Shown here piece by piece: positions 45,601 through 54,200 of a stretch of 64,000 nucleotides of DNA (position 1 is its first letter; every line of letters starts with the position of its first letter). The position numbers and the translations under genes are program-made. Below the pieces are notes generated by a model, which was not told the DNA's origin, made no database searches, and was given only the letters and a program-made list of their open reading frames with translations. Origin of the DNA: JANXLS01 sp035308565 (GTDB lineage Bacteria > Planctomycetota > SZUA-567 > H5-PLA8); contig DATGGK010000186.1 of assembly GCA_035308565.1 (NCBI GenBank), positions 1 to 64,000 of the forward strand, given 5' to 3'.

Positions 45601-46602
45601 TGCGTCGGCGTAGCTGCCGCCGGTTTCTTCGGCGATGCGGCGGAGCAATTTGCGGTCGGCGTCGCGTCCGAGCGTCATGGTATGAATGGTGACGCCGGCT
45701 TTCTGCGCTTCCAAATGCGCGTTCATGTACTCGCCGGGTTCCTGATTGCCATCGGTGAAAAGCACGATTGCCGCGCCGTTGCGGCTGGCTGGGTCGAGCA
45801 GATTCAGCGAATGGCGGATGCCGCCGTCGATGTCGGTGAGGCCCACGGCGCTGATCGCGTTGATGGCGCTGTCGAAATTGCCGGCGACCGGCGTCATGCC
45901 GATGAGCGTCACGGATTTGCTGTCGAATTGAACGATGCCGACGCGCTTGATCGCGGACGATTGCCGCGCCGTGGCGATGAAATCGCGAATGGCCTGGACG
46001 CGGCGGCGCTGCGGATCGCTTTCGGTCATCGACCAGGAGCCGTCCATAAGCAGGACCACGTCGATGGCATTCGTGCCGAATTTGACGCGGCCGGGATAAT
46101 GGATTTCGCCGGAGGATTTGGTGCCGCGGGCTTTGGTGAAAGACCAGCGGGCGAGGAGGTCGAGCCCGCTCCCTTGCGGTCGCGGTTCGTTTGCGTGCGG
46201 CTCGTTCGGCGGTTTAAGGCCGCGGACTTGGACGATCCATTCGCCGGGGCGAGAGGATTTGAGCGCGAGCACGCGGCCGGCTTGCGGGGCGTCGGCGGCA
46301 TTCCCGCTCCCTTGCGGTCGCGGCTCGTTGGGCAATCGCGGTTCGTTTAACCAGACGCCGACGGTGGGGACGGCGTCTTCCGCGGCGTTCTCTATTAATG
46401 TTGGAGGCAGCCGGAGCGTAAATTCGAGCGTGTCGCCGTCATTGAAGGAAAGCGCGCCCGCGGCGGGCCATTCGATGCTGGCGCCGCCGGATTTTAGATC
46501 GGGTGTTTCGGCTGCGATGAGCGCCGACGCGAGGACGTGTACTAACAGGCACACGAACCATGCGCGAAATGGCGGCATAGAGAAAGGCCTGACGGCACGC
46601 AT
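39697..46602 (-). CDS. 2301-residue VWA / DUF4159 protein with Gly-rich centre
   Basis: A signal peptide (AWFVCLLVHVLASALIAA) precedes a VWA domain (about 180-360) with the metal site DGSWS and FTDGN. A long series of beta-sandwich regions runs to about 1150. A membrane helix lies at about 1158-1180 (WIIWLFVLALILIAVLVKYF) and a second hydrophobic stretch follows. A low-complexity region (about 1510-1840) is very rich in Gly and Asn. The C-terminal DUF4159 domain (about 1870-2110, GTLWVNDSSASDY) is a Rossmann-like unit found mainly in planctomycetes and verrucomicrobia. A further C-terminal beta domain follows. The ATG at 46602 was chosen over a TTG at 46641; 46578 is also possible. Five in-frame repeats are embedded (families B twice, F, G, A). 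Function unknown; surface sensing or assembly is a guess. Confidence 0.82.
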   Translation of the reverse strand: MRAVRPFSMPPFRAWFVCLLVHVLASALIAAETPDLKSGGASIEWPAAGALSFNDGDTLEFTLRLPPTLIENAAEDAVPTVGVWLNEPRLPNEPRPQGSGNAADAPQAGRVLALKSSRPGEWIVQVRGLKPPNEPHANEPRPQGSGLDLLARWSFTKARGTKSSGEIHYPGRVKFGTNAIDVVLLMDGSWSMTESDPQRRRVQAIRDFIATARQSSAIKRVGIVQFDSKSVTLIGMTPVAGNFDSAINAISAVGLTDIDGGIRHSLNLLDPASRNGAAIVLFTDGNQEPGEYMNAHLEAQKAGVTIHTMTLGRDADRKLLRRIAEETGGSYADAEKDNDINAAYAAIMSRITRLHTISVGRVPGAPDAARVPVDPSCTALHLATVADKPGVLKLQLPNGQNWSSGEASNPQYFSEQPAHGEWSAQWSGGTPAAENGASVTLSASARTPLYPLFFRASPLPASPVELDANDPRLAVSLFDAAQPVTNAHVEAHFDYVVYIGEEKTQQQATVTLFDDGKHGEGAAGDGIYAADIEQLDFLARNVEFVKGTLSVVVTGSTHDQPFRRELQAPFTVKRYAPPALVVTGALDLGEKYAGELALGEVNLRVRGAGGAFKTTLENTPAALADAVRFIDPPSALKGKEKRAQKLEIKLPEMLPPGDYSGVARLDMAGVEGVKLPWRVKVLPVEFKAEPARLDLGAAFPGAKLTAKLKLATNGGTLTLASVSAPLLANKPIDAPLALDKNGREIELSFAIPETAQSAELKHELIFSDAAGRERARVPFAIVVQAARLLIDAKLDFSAVESGDELKRDISMQWEGGAKVPLTPRLSLEARNGIAPTVSAPTETNGAWLAHFNFTVPRETAGNIGGAIQIEAGPFKQALSWSATVVKPASVHAQKIDFGRMYPGKKVDRTFTIDFACVRPAEAQFSIKPFVKPRIDGVKLPDNALTFTSKLEKKNNAESWTVPLSLTIPDEAQDGAYESNLLIQSRFGTLEIPMKVKVVNVVDVAAFHVTPPHVDFTVTEGEVLPTETLTVVSHDDDPIALSLKIPATKSPLIPSAPPSAGETPAPRAGDAPAPPPMPVGMLFKDSSQKDGATEASLTLPPRGSVSIIVQPRPDVRDGEVGVVQIDGANEHQEVELNIQRFAKSSEVATVAPEPPKILNWIIWLFVLALILIAVLVKYFVRRSGIRYVCYATIVHLVIFSLAMPQQAIMNVLPESIEVTLLDAQQSLGMSFSDQQARRLDALHAGGGTADDTKRAPVLATAALPAKEGPVELPTPGAGLASPKPGPLNLDAAKGVENPIKKADIPEPARGALNAPILTDAPLALDVDKTAPVMKEKPAPAAAVSTEAPRVVDATPVLNTAPATLPTDFVVADAAPDRTPQPAQSNAAIPRNDAPVVTERPLDAPRKTESVDMTRRSTQVTDDAPLNSGNDAPLSFDTQPAAAPQVRPNPKAPPVEVSRNVPVSALDTGVGAQGLAAINAPLTPLNLTAPGAPGTPGSAGGDTFVAMARTSELPAADVSAGLGSGLSGNAIAGSAATDVGEGLGAGRVNGGLPPGGDEPLAIGNDGGDSAGKKSSGNGGGLGSGKGSGDGNALIGGLKTGNGGDGAGGGGNNGFGGSGRTAAAGGGGLGGDGKDFATGGSGKGTADLGLPNGNGNEWHGRGGGKGGGFALLPGVSSALIEGAGGNGNGLGNGAGNGLGNGNGLGNEVGNGSRNGGAPKGGTTNGGAPNGDGRGPAGKVPNGFGLKGDGPGGLGDAPLAIGPIGGGGNKPSGKGIASGGGNALGKGGGGGDGLGRTGAAGGTSLLGGGGTGGDGIAGLGGNGIEGGFGKAGFGGGKKISLERGPASKDLEENGGALKAKAVGVIPGAPHRGISTPYTGGLIRISIGLARHSGDWNSSPTALQNLRTEFIERSGLPEVEVNIPTVDLYNLNAMLQCRTIMITSNFPVTFRPEEIAAMKEYIARGGTLWVNDSSASDYEKFDEAFRPQVPLLVPGAELERLEPDHDFFIACYDLSHGFKGFRIPPGDKYRQDYLEAAFMPDDTAKALAAADPVEAKRHRRAGIIYSRNDYADGLEIDPHMNAGMKSLTDLTNAEMLESSLRWGMNLIAYSMGPQGLKLPPPKEAEAEFEKIYRYKGPPLPVLDDFTVQTDQWNKPAWVAEKDWCNPTTLAFENSVTEKSKIARVSCGGGTMFKSVITRFGEFDLSKTQALVLDLNSGLAKGINVSLMFFAKDGKAYETRAVFVRPGWNRNLRFPLGMGDMKSTSNNWQKYDAPFEPRNAVERISVMLYNLTDSGTVMIGPIREQKQ
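41440..41462. repeat. Family A repeat in the Gly-rich region of the VWA gene
   Basis: GTAGTCCCGCCTTTCGGCG variant encoding PKGGTTNG within Gly/Asn-rich sequence at about residue 1715. Confidence 0.75.
43406..43433. repeat. Family G palindrome in the VWA gene
   Basis: GTGCAGGCGTCTCGCCTGCA is a perfect 9-bp-arm palindrome encoding SAGETPAP at about residue 1060, in a Pro/Ala-rich linker. Confidence 0.65.
45304..45326. repeat. Family F palindrome in the VWA gene
   Basis: GGCGGCAGGAGTGCCGCCGC encodes SGGTPAAE at about residue 428; a relative lies at 29228-29251. Confidence 0.6.
46165..46190. repeat. Family B repeat in the VWA gene, copy 2
   Basis: CGCTCCCTTGCGGTCGCGG encodes NEPRPQGSGL at about residue 137-146. 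Confidence 0.8.
46303..46329. repeat. Family B repeat in the VWA gene, copy 1
   Basis: The same core encodes NEPRPQGSGN at about residue 91-100, 138 bases from the second copy and in the same frame. Confidence 0.8.
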
Positions 46603-46648
46603 TGTCGCAGGCTCGAAACGAAGAGGAATTTCCAGCACCAAACCAGCG

Positions 46649-46665
46649 ATATACTATACACGCGG
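46649..46665 (-). promoter_or_regulatory. Possible promoter of the VWA gene
   Basis: On the minus strand CGCGTGTATAGTATAT lies about 50 bases before the ATG at 46602; TATAGT could be a -10 box. The same CGCGTGTATA occurs 46 bases before the Gfo/Idh/MocA gene. No -35 box is obvious. Confidence 0.3.
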
Positions 46666-46892
46666 GCGGCGTGAGGCGTCACGATGTTTTGATTCTGGCG
46701 ATTTTTTGCGAGCAACCGAATCGAGGCTGCACTGGCTGGGTACAGCCAGCTTGATTTCAGTGCGATCATTGGCAACACAGCGCCGCGTTGCATGCATTTG
46801 GTACGCAACGTCGCGCGAAGCGCAATCCCGCCGTTTACCTCGGAGGGCGCCAGAGGGCATCACGAAGCCGCCCTCGCAAATTCGAAATCTTC

Positions 46893-48191
46893 TCACACTT
46901 CCGGCAATTGCCACGGGTCGCGCCGTTTGCGGTCCAGCATCGCGTTGGCTTCCGCATCTTTGGCGAACTGTTCCGCTTCGGGATCCCATTTGAGTTTGCG
47001 GCCCATCCGTATCGCGATGTTCGAAAGATGACACACACTGCTGACCCGATGGCCGATCTCGACCGGGAAATACGGATCCTTGCGGCTCTTGACGCATTTC
47101 AAAAAATCGTCGTGTTCCAACGCTGGATTTGTGTAGAGGTGAATTTCCTCCGGACCAATTTTGGATTCCAGGATTTTCGGATCGCTGGCCTGCACCGGCT
47201 TGCGCCAGCCGACGTTGCCCACCCAGCCGTCGGTTCCGATAAATTTGATGCTTGGATTTCCCGGCTTGCAGGTCATCACCACTCCGTTGGCGTAGCGGTA
47301 CGTCACGTCGTAATCCTTGACCGTGTTGTACAGCCCGCCGGACCAATGCGTGCCCGTCCCTTCGATTTCCAGCGGGCCCGTGTGTTCGGTGTCATTGCCC
47401 CACTGCGCGGTGTCGAAGAGATGCGCGCCCCAATCACAGATGATTCCGCCGGAATAATCCCAGATCCAGCGAAAGTTGAAATGCACCCGGTCTTTCGTGT
47501 ACGGCGCAGCCGGCGCCGGCCCCAGCCACATTTCGTAATCCAATTCTTGCGGCACCGGCTGCGGAGTCGGATCGCCCGGCACGCCCGGCTGTTTCGGCAG
47601 AACCACTTCGATGCGCTGCAGCTTTCCGACGCGGCCGTTGCGCACCAGTTCCGCCATGCGGTGGTATTCCGGAAGCCCGCGGTCTTCGGTGCTGGTCTGG
47701 AAAACTTTCTGGTGTTTGCGCACGGCCTTGCTGAGAATCTGCCCTTCGCGGATGGTCAGCGTCGGTTTCTCGCACTGCACGTCTTTGCCGGCCTGAATCG
47801 CCAGCAGACTGATGATCGTGTGCCAATGATCGGGCGTGGAAATCATTACCGCGTCGATGTCCTTGCGCGCAAGAATCTCGCGGAAATCCTTGGTCGTCGC
47901 ACAGTCCTTGTTGTCGTACGCTTTGTCCACCAGCCCTTTGGCGCGCTGCATGTGGTTGCTGTCCACGTCGCAAACCGCCAGTACTTGAGCGCTCTTGTTC
48001 TTCAGGTAGTACGCGAGGTTCCAATCCGTTCCGTGGCTGCCCACGCCAATGAAACCGATCGTGATCTTCTTGGTGGGCGCGTCGTCTCCCAAGACTCGCG
48101 CCGGAATAATGGTTGGCAATCCAATCGCAGCGGCGGCGGCGGCGGTTCCCTTCAACATACGTCGGCGAGTGATGAGTGTTCGTGGCGCCAT
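46893..48191 (-). CDS. Gfo/Idh/MocA-family oxidoreductase with Tat signal
   Basis: A 432-residue enzyme. A twin-arginine signal (ITRRRMLKGTAAAAAAIGLP) is followed by a Rossmann fold with GFIGVGSHGTD and VCDVDSNH, and the family motif CEKPTLTIREGQ in which the lysine is catalytic. The C-terminal part (YEMWLGPAP, RWIWDYSGGIICDWGAHLFDTAQWG) matches the secreted, sugar-acting members abundant in planctomycetes and verrucomicrobia. It would oxidise or epimerise a sugar with NAD(P) in the periplasm; the substrate is unknown. It is a single gene, 250 bases upstream of the VWA gene in the same direction. Confidence 0.9.
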   Translation of the reverse strand: MAPRTLITRRRMLKGTAAAAAAIGLPTIIPARVLGDDAPTKKITIGFIGVGSHGTDWNLAYYLKNKSAQVLAVCDVDSNHMQRAKGLVDKAYDNKDCATTKDFREILARKDIDAVMISTPDHWHTIISLLAIQAGKDVQCEKPTLTIREGQILSKAVRKHQKVFQTSTEDRGLPEYHRMAELVRNGRVGKLQRIEVVLPKQPGVPGDPTPQPVPQELDYEMWLGPAPAAPYTKDRVHFNFRWIWDYSGGIICDWGAHLFDTAQWGNDTEHTGPLEIEGTGTHWSGGLYNTVKDYDVTYRYANGVVMTCKPGNPSIKFIGTDGWVGNVGWRKPVQASDPKILESKIGPEEIHLYTNPALEHDDFLKCVKSRKDPYFPVEIGHRVSSVCHLSNIAIRMGRKLKWDPEAEQFAKDAEANAMLDRKRRDPWQLPEV

Positions 48192-48231
48192 GATTCTTCC
48201 CCAAAGTGGAAGCGAATGATTTAATCTCTTT

Positions 48232-48247
48232 CGTTATATACACGCGG
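48232..48247 (-). promoter_or_regulatory. Possible promoter of the Gfo/Idh/MocA gene
   Basis: On the minus strand CCGCGTGTATATAACG lies about 45 bases before the ATG at 48191; TATATA could be a -10 box. It shares CGCGTGTATA with the region upstream of the VWA gene. Confidence 0.3.
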
Positions 48248-48283
48248 TTTGGAAAAACGCTTGTTCGGAACGCAAGCAGATGA

Positions 48284-51200
48284 CTACGGCTTACCCGCCG
48301 TCCGCGTCATCACCGGCATCGCCGGATCACCGAAAATCTGCTCGGTGCTGCTCAGATCGGCATAAAATGGCGAGCGCGCCGCGTTGCCCTGCGCCCACTG
48401 CTGCGTCTTCAAGAGCGCGTCGCCCCAGCGCACCCCACCGGCGCTCGCGTTCCTCAAAAGCTGGCTCATGAATTCGGTCGCCGCGTCCGAATTCATGTAC
48501 GTCGATGTGCCGATCGACGCGCTGATTCCGCCCTGCGGCTGCGTCAGCGCCTGGATCGCGATGCTGCGATAACCGGTTTCGTTCATGGCCATCCAATTCG
48601 CAGTGCAGGTCGATTGCAGAAACACGACGTTCCCCTTCCAGTTTTGCACGGAATCGGTGTCAAGAATTCGCGGCACTTCGTTGCCCAGCCGAACGGCGTT
48701 GCCGTGGCCGACGTACACGATTACATCCGCGCCGCCGTTCGCGGCGATCGTCATCGCCGCCGTAACTTCGGGCGCGCTCGCCGCTGTCTCGTCCAGATAA
48801 TTGCGCTGCCAGCTCAATTCCGGATTGGCTTGCGCGATGCCGTCGGCTTGCGCGGCGAAATCGGCGACGCTCGGATCGACCCGATCGGCAACCGCATGCA
48901 CGCGCACCGCCGACGGCGGAATTCCCGGATACGAAACGATGCGCTGCACCGCGCCGTTCAACTCCGCCGGCGTATTTATGGGCAAGCGTCCCACCGCAAT
49001 TTGAGGCACGCCCTGTCCCAGATCGCCGAAGAGCGAATCGGACGTGGCCTGCGACCAGAATGTCGTTGAGACCAAAAACGCCGGGCAAAGCGGATCAACA
49101 TTCTGCCCGCCATAATTCAGATAGTCGTACGTCGTGCGGCCCAGCAGCAGCAGGTAGCGCGGGCGCACGGAACGGACGGCGTTTTGAATCGCGCTTGGAC
49201 CATAGCGCCCATAATTGTAGTAATCGAACAACTGCTCCTGATCGACAAACGACGCGCGCAAGCCTTCTTTCGAACGCAGCGCCAGCAACGGCTGCACGCC
49301 TGCGCCGAATTGGCTGGGGCCGGCGGCAATGTACGCACACGGCCTTAGCGGCTTGACGGAACGTTTGCTCACCGAAAGCGGTGCGTTCTCCTGGCCGGCT
49401 GGTACCACGAGAAAATGTGCCGACCCGCCCGCGGGCGCGACGAAACGCAATTTGAATGAACCATCCGCCTGCGCTTGGGTTTCAAACGGCACGAGCGCCG
49501 CGCGCGCAGGGAAGCGCGCATCGACGACCCACACATCGGCGCTCGGCACGTTGCTGAGCTCAAAAAGCTTCGGTGCAAGCCCAGCGCTGTAAATATCCAG
49601 CGGCTTCGAGCCATCCAGCGCGCGCGTGTACGAAAGCGTCAGCGAATGCAGCAGCGCGATTTGCGTTTCCACGCCATCGAGCGCCGGCGTCACCAGCGTA
49701 ATCTGATTCGCGCCGTCAACGAGCGTGCTCGAATCGACTTGAAAACTGAGCGCCAACATTTTGTCGCCGCCGCTCCACACGGCCTGCCCAAGCGGCTGGC
49801 CATTTACGAATGCTTGCAGCGCATGGTCCGGCGCAACGCCGTCGGCCTGCGTCAAGCTCCACAGATTCACAGTGAGCGACGCAGCACCCGCGCTTGAATT
49901 GGGCACGTTCAACGTGAAATCCTGCGTGCTCCCGCTCGTGAGATACTGGCTCGAAAACCACGGAGGATAGTTGTAGGGCCGCAGTTCACTGAAATCGAAA
50001 TACACGTCGTGATAATTTGTCGTGACCGTCGCCGGTGAATTCGTATTGACGGCCGGAGTGTTCGCAAAAAGTCCCTGCGCGCGCGCAATTTTGCCTGCGG
50101 ATGTCGGTACGCTTGTGCTGCGCAGGAACAGCGCGTCCTTATCCGTGTAATCGTCCTGATAGCCCGGCGCATAGATGACAATGCCATTACTCGTCAACGC
50201 CAGCGCGTTGATAGCCGCGCCTTCGCGTTGAATCGCGACATGATTTGCATCGAATCCCGCGGGCAGCGATGCGCGCGGAATCAGCAGCACGCCCGGCGCG
50301 TCGTAAACGACTTTGACGCCCGTGAAACTGCCGCCGCCGCTCGGCGAGGCACTGAACCAACGTGGAGCAAGCGTCGCTATTTGCGTGGCCGCGTTTCGTT
50401 CCGCGAAAGAACGCGTACCCGCGCTCATCGCATCCGCAGTAAGATTCCGCACACTCGCCGTCGAAAATATTTCGCCGTGTGCGTTCATGAGCGGCGTTGG
50501 TAAATAGAGTTGCGCTACATCGAATTGAGTGCGCAACCCGCTTGGTTTATCGCCCACCGCTTCAGTTTCAGCGGCGTTATCGAGTGGCCGCTTGCTAACG
50601 TGCGCGGCTCCGGACGCGGCGCACAACTCCGCGCCCCGTCTAATCTGCGCGGTCGCCAATGCGTACTGCGCCGCGGCATTGAACCCCTCGCCGTCGCATT
50701 GAGCCACTTGCGCCGCATCAACAATTACCGTCTCCGCATTACATTGAGTTTCCTTCTCGCCATGCAAACTGATGCTTTCGAGTTTGTATTCATAAGTACC
50801 GGGAACAGGCCAGTCATACAGCGTGTACGTTTTTGGATCGGCGATTGTGATGCGCCCGGCGATAAGCGCCGCGTTGACGCGCGTCCAACCGTTCGTAGTC
50901 CCGCCTTTAGGCGGCAGCGCCTCGTCCGCGTCCTTCCCCCTGAAGGCGGGACTACAAACACGCCGATACACATTGAATCCCGCATTTTGATATTCCGAAA
51001 GCGCCGTCCATGACAGCAACACGCCCGCGCCCGCGGCGCGCGCCGCGAATCCGTCCAGCGTCGCCGGCGTGACGGCGGCGTTGAGTTTCAATGCAACCGT
51101 GTCGGCGGGAATAAGCGTCGGATCGACTTCAAGGCCCGATGCGAGATAGACGACCGAAACCGGCTGCGGATTGCCCGATCCGCCGATGACCGTCGATGGA

Positions 51201-54200
51201 AAATTCTTGCAGACGACTGACGCAAATTTTGTCGTGATCAGCGTGCCCGATGTCGTTTGCAACAGCGGAGTGTATTGATTGGAATAAGCTCCATTTTTGA
51301 TGTCGAGCGTCAATTGCAGAGTTGAAGTTCCGCCGAGCACAACTGCCGGCGGATTCGCGCCGGACGCGGCGGTCAGCACCAGTTTGTCGGCCTGCGGCGT
51401 CACGCCGGCCGCCAAGTTCGACGCGCGCACGCTCAACGTTCCGCTCGAAAAATCGGCGCTCAACGCTGTCAGCGTGCCTTTCGTGGAATCCACGCCCGTC
51501 GTGTTGCCGGGCGCTACGGCGCCGGTCGAGCCGCTCGCAGAGATCGGCCGGTTGATCGTGCCGATTCCGCGCAGGACGGCGTTCGTGTTGATCGTCACGC
51601 TTGCTGTTTGCAAATCCAGCGAACCATCGATTTGCAGTGTCCCGCCCGACACCGTGGTCACGCCGGAGCGCGTGTCAGCTCCGGTGAAAATCAGCGTGTG
51701 CGGGCCGGATTTGAGCAGCGCGCCGGTGCCCGTGAGGGCGCCGGTGAGCGAGACCGTTCCCGCGCCAGCGCCGCCAAAGGTTGTGTCCGCGGAAAGATTG
51801 ATCGCGTTCGAAAAGCTGAACACGTTGCCATCGTTTTGCAGCATCGACGCCGACGCGCCTTGAAAGTCGATGCTGCTTCCCGCGATGATATCCGCCTGCG
51901 ATGCGTTCAGATTTATCGTGTTGACCGCGAACAACGCGCCGACGTTGTTCGACGCGGTATAGGGCGATGCGCCGGCGTTCGGGAAGTTCAACACCGTGTA
52001 GCTGGACGCAAACGGCGCGTTGTCCCAATTCGTGTCGGTGTTCCAATTTGTCCCGTCGCCCGCGCCGGTCCACGTAACGATCGGGAATCGCCCCGGTGTT
52101 CCACCCAGCACCGTGCCCGCGCGCCAGTTGATCGGGTCGTTGCCGTACTGCGTGCAGTCGATGCGTTCCAGCGCGTAACCCGTGCCCGCGGCCTGCACAG
52201 GCCACGGCGCCGCCGCCGCGTATTTCACGGCATCGACGGTGACGTAGGGCACTTGCAGCACGTTGTTGCTGTCGTAATAAGGCACGTCGGGCTTTTGCAG
52301 CGAGATGGTCTCGCCATCGTCCTGCAAATTACCAGTGTACGGCCCGAAAATCTGCACGGCCGCGGGCACATTGTATTTGGTCCGAAACGTGGCGGGGTCC
52401 AGCGCGGTAGCGATAATCAGGCCGTTGGCAGGCATGACCACACTCGAGGGGAAAGTGAACGCCGCGCCGCCGACTTTCCACGTGTTCGCCGGATTGGCTG
52501 GATCAAAAAGATTCACCGGATTGTTGGTGATGTTTTTCAATTCGATGAATTCGTCCTGCCCGGCCGCGGGGAAATACATCATTTCACTGATCACAATCGG
52601 TCCCACGCGCGGGCCGGAATTGGCCGCGCCGAAGGTGTTCGATATCTGCGCCGGATATTGGATTTCGCCCGTGCTGATCTGATAGCGCCCAAAGCTGACG
52701 TTGGCTTCCGACGCATCGAAGCTAAACCCATCCCCGTAGCCGGTGAGGTTGCCCGCCGCATCGGCGGAATACAAATAAACTTCCTCGCCGTGCGAGCTGA
52801 GCGAAAACGCGGTCGTACCGGTGTTGAATTGCGATTCGTTGAAGCTGATATAGCCGCCGGCCGGCAGGACCGTGCCGGCGGGAATCTGGTATTTCTTGGG
52901 CGTGTTGTGGTCGTCGGTGAGATACCAGCCGCTGATGTCCGCGGAATTGATTCCGGCGTTGTACAGCTCGATCGTGTCGGTCAGCGGCGCGACTGAATTG
53001 GCGAGGATTTCGTTAATCACAACCGTGGGAAAAATCGGCGGCGGCGGGTCATCCGTTCCGGGCGAGCCGCCTTGATTGGTGCTCGCGCGCCAGTTGATCG
53101 CGTTGTTCGGGTCGGGATTGATGTTCGGATCGACCGGCACCAGCGAATAGCCGTTGCCGTCGGCGGCCGTGGGCCACGGAGCGGTGTCGTTGTATTTGAC
53201 CGAATAAAAGGTCGTGTTCGTCGCGTCCTGCAAAGACAAAATCTGCCCGCCGTTGTCGAGCTTGTTCGTGTAAACACCATTAATGACCGCCGCAGGATAC
53301 GTCGCTAATGGATAGCGCACGCGGAATTGCGTTTGATCGAAAACGAGAATGTAAAACGCGCCCGGATTGACGATGGTGCTGGTCGGAAACGAGTACAGCA
53401 GCGTCGCGGGGGTGCCTTTCCCGTACAATTTCACGCCTGTCAAATTCAGCGCCTGCACGCCGGTGTTTTTGAATTCGAGGAATTCGACCTGATCTTCGGT
53501 TTGTCCAGCGCCAGGGATTGGATGGTAATTGATCTCGGTGATTTTGAAGCTCGCAAGATTTTGGTTGCCAATGTATGTGACCTGATGCAGCGCGCTCCAT
53601 GTCGAAGTCCCCTGCAAAAATCGCGCGCTCACCGTGGTCGTGACGTTGATGTTGAACGTCGCCGATAATCCGCCGTTGATCGCCGTCGGCTGGATCGCTC
53701 CGCCCGCGCCGTTGACCGAATCCGCCGCGCGCGGGTCGGAACCGTCGAGCGTGTAATACATGGTGATGCCGGTCGCCGGATTTGTCGCGGGGTTGCTCAG
53801 CGTCAGCGACAAACCGCCATTCGGAATCGTCACGTTGGTGCCGTCCACGCTGAAATCCGGCGGTTCGAATGTTGGATACAGCGAATTGGGGTCTTCGCCG
53901 CTGACCACCGGCGGCGTGCGGAATTGAGCCAGCGAGTTGGCCGTGCGCACCGCGAAATAACTCCCGGCGGGCGGCGGCGACTGCGGTGGATTGCCAACGA
54001 GCGACGTGCGTTCAGTCAGCCACGAATTGTCGCGCGTGTACGGCGTGACCACCGCGGCCGTGCCTGTCGCGGCTTGCGACGTGACGTTGGCGGAATTCAG
54101 CGCGTAATTGAATGTGGTCGATGCAACGGCGGTAATTGTGTACACGCCGTTGAAGGCCGAATCGACATCCGAGACGCTGACGATGTTTCCGACTGCATAG

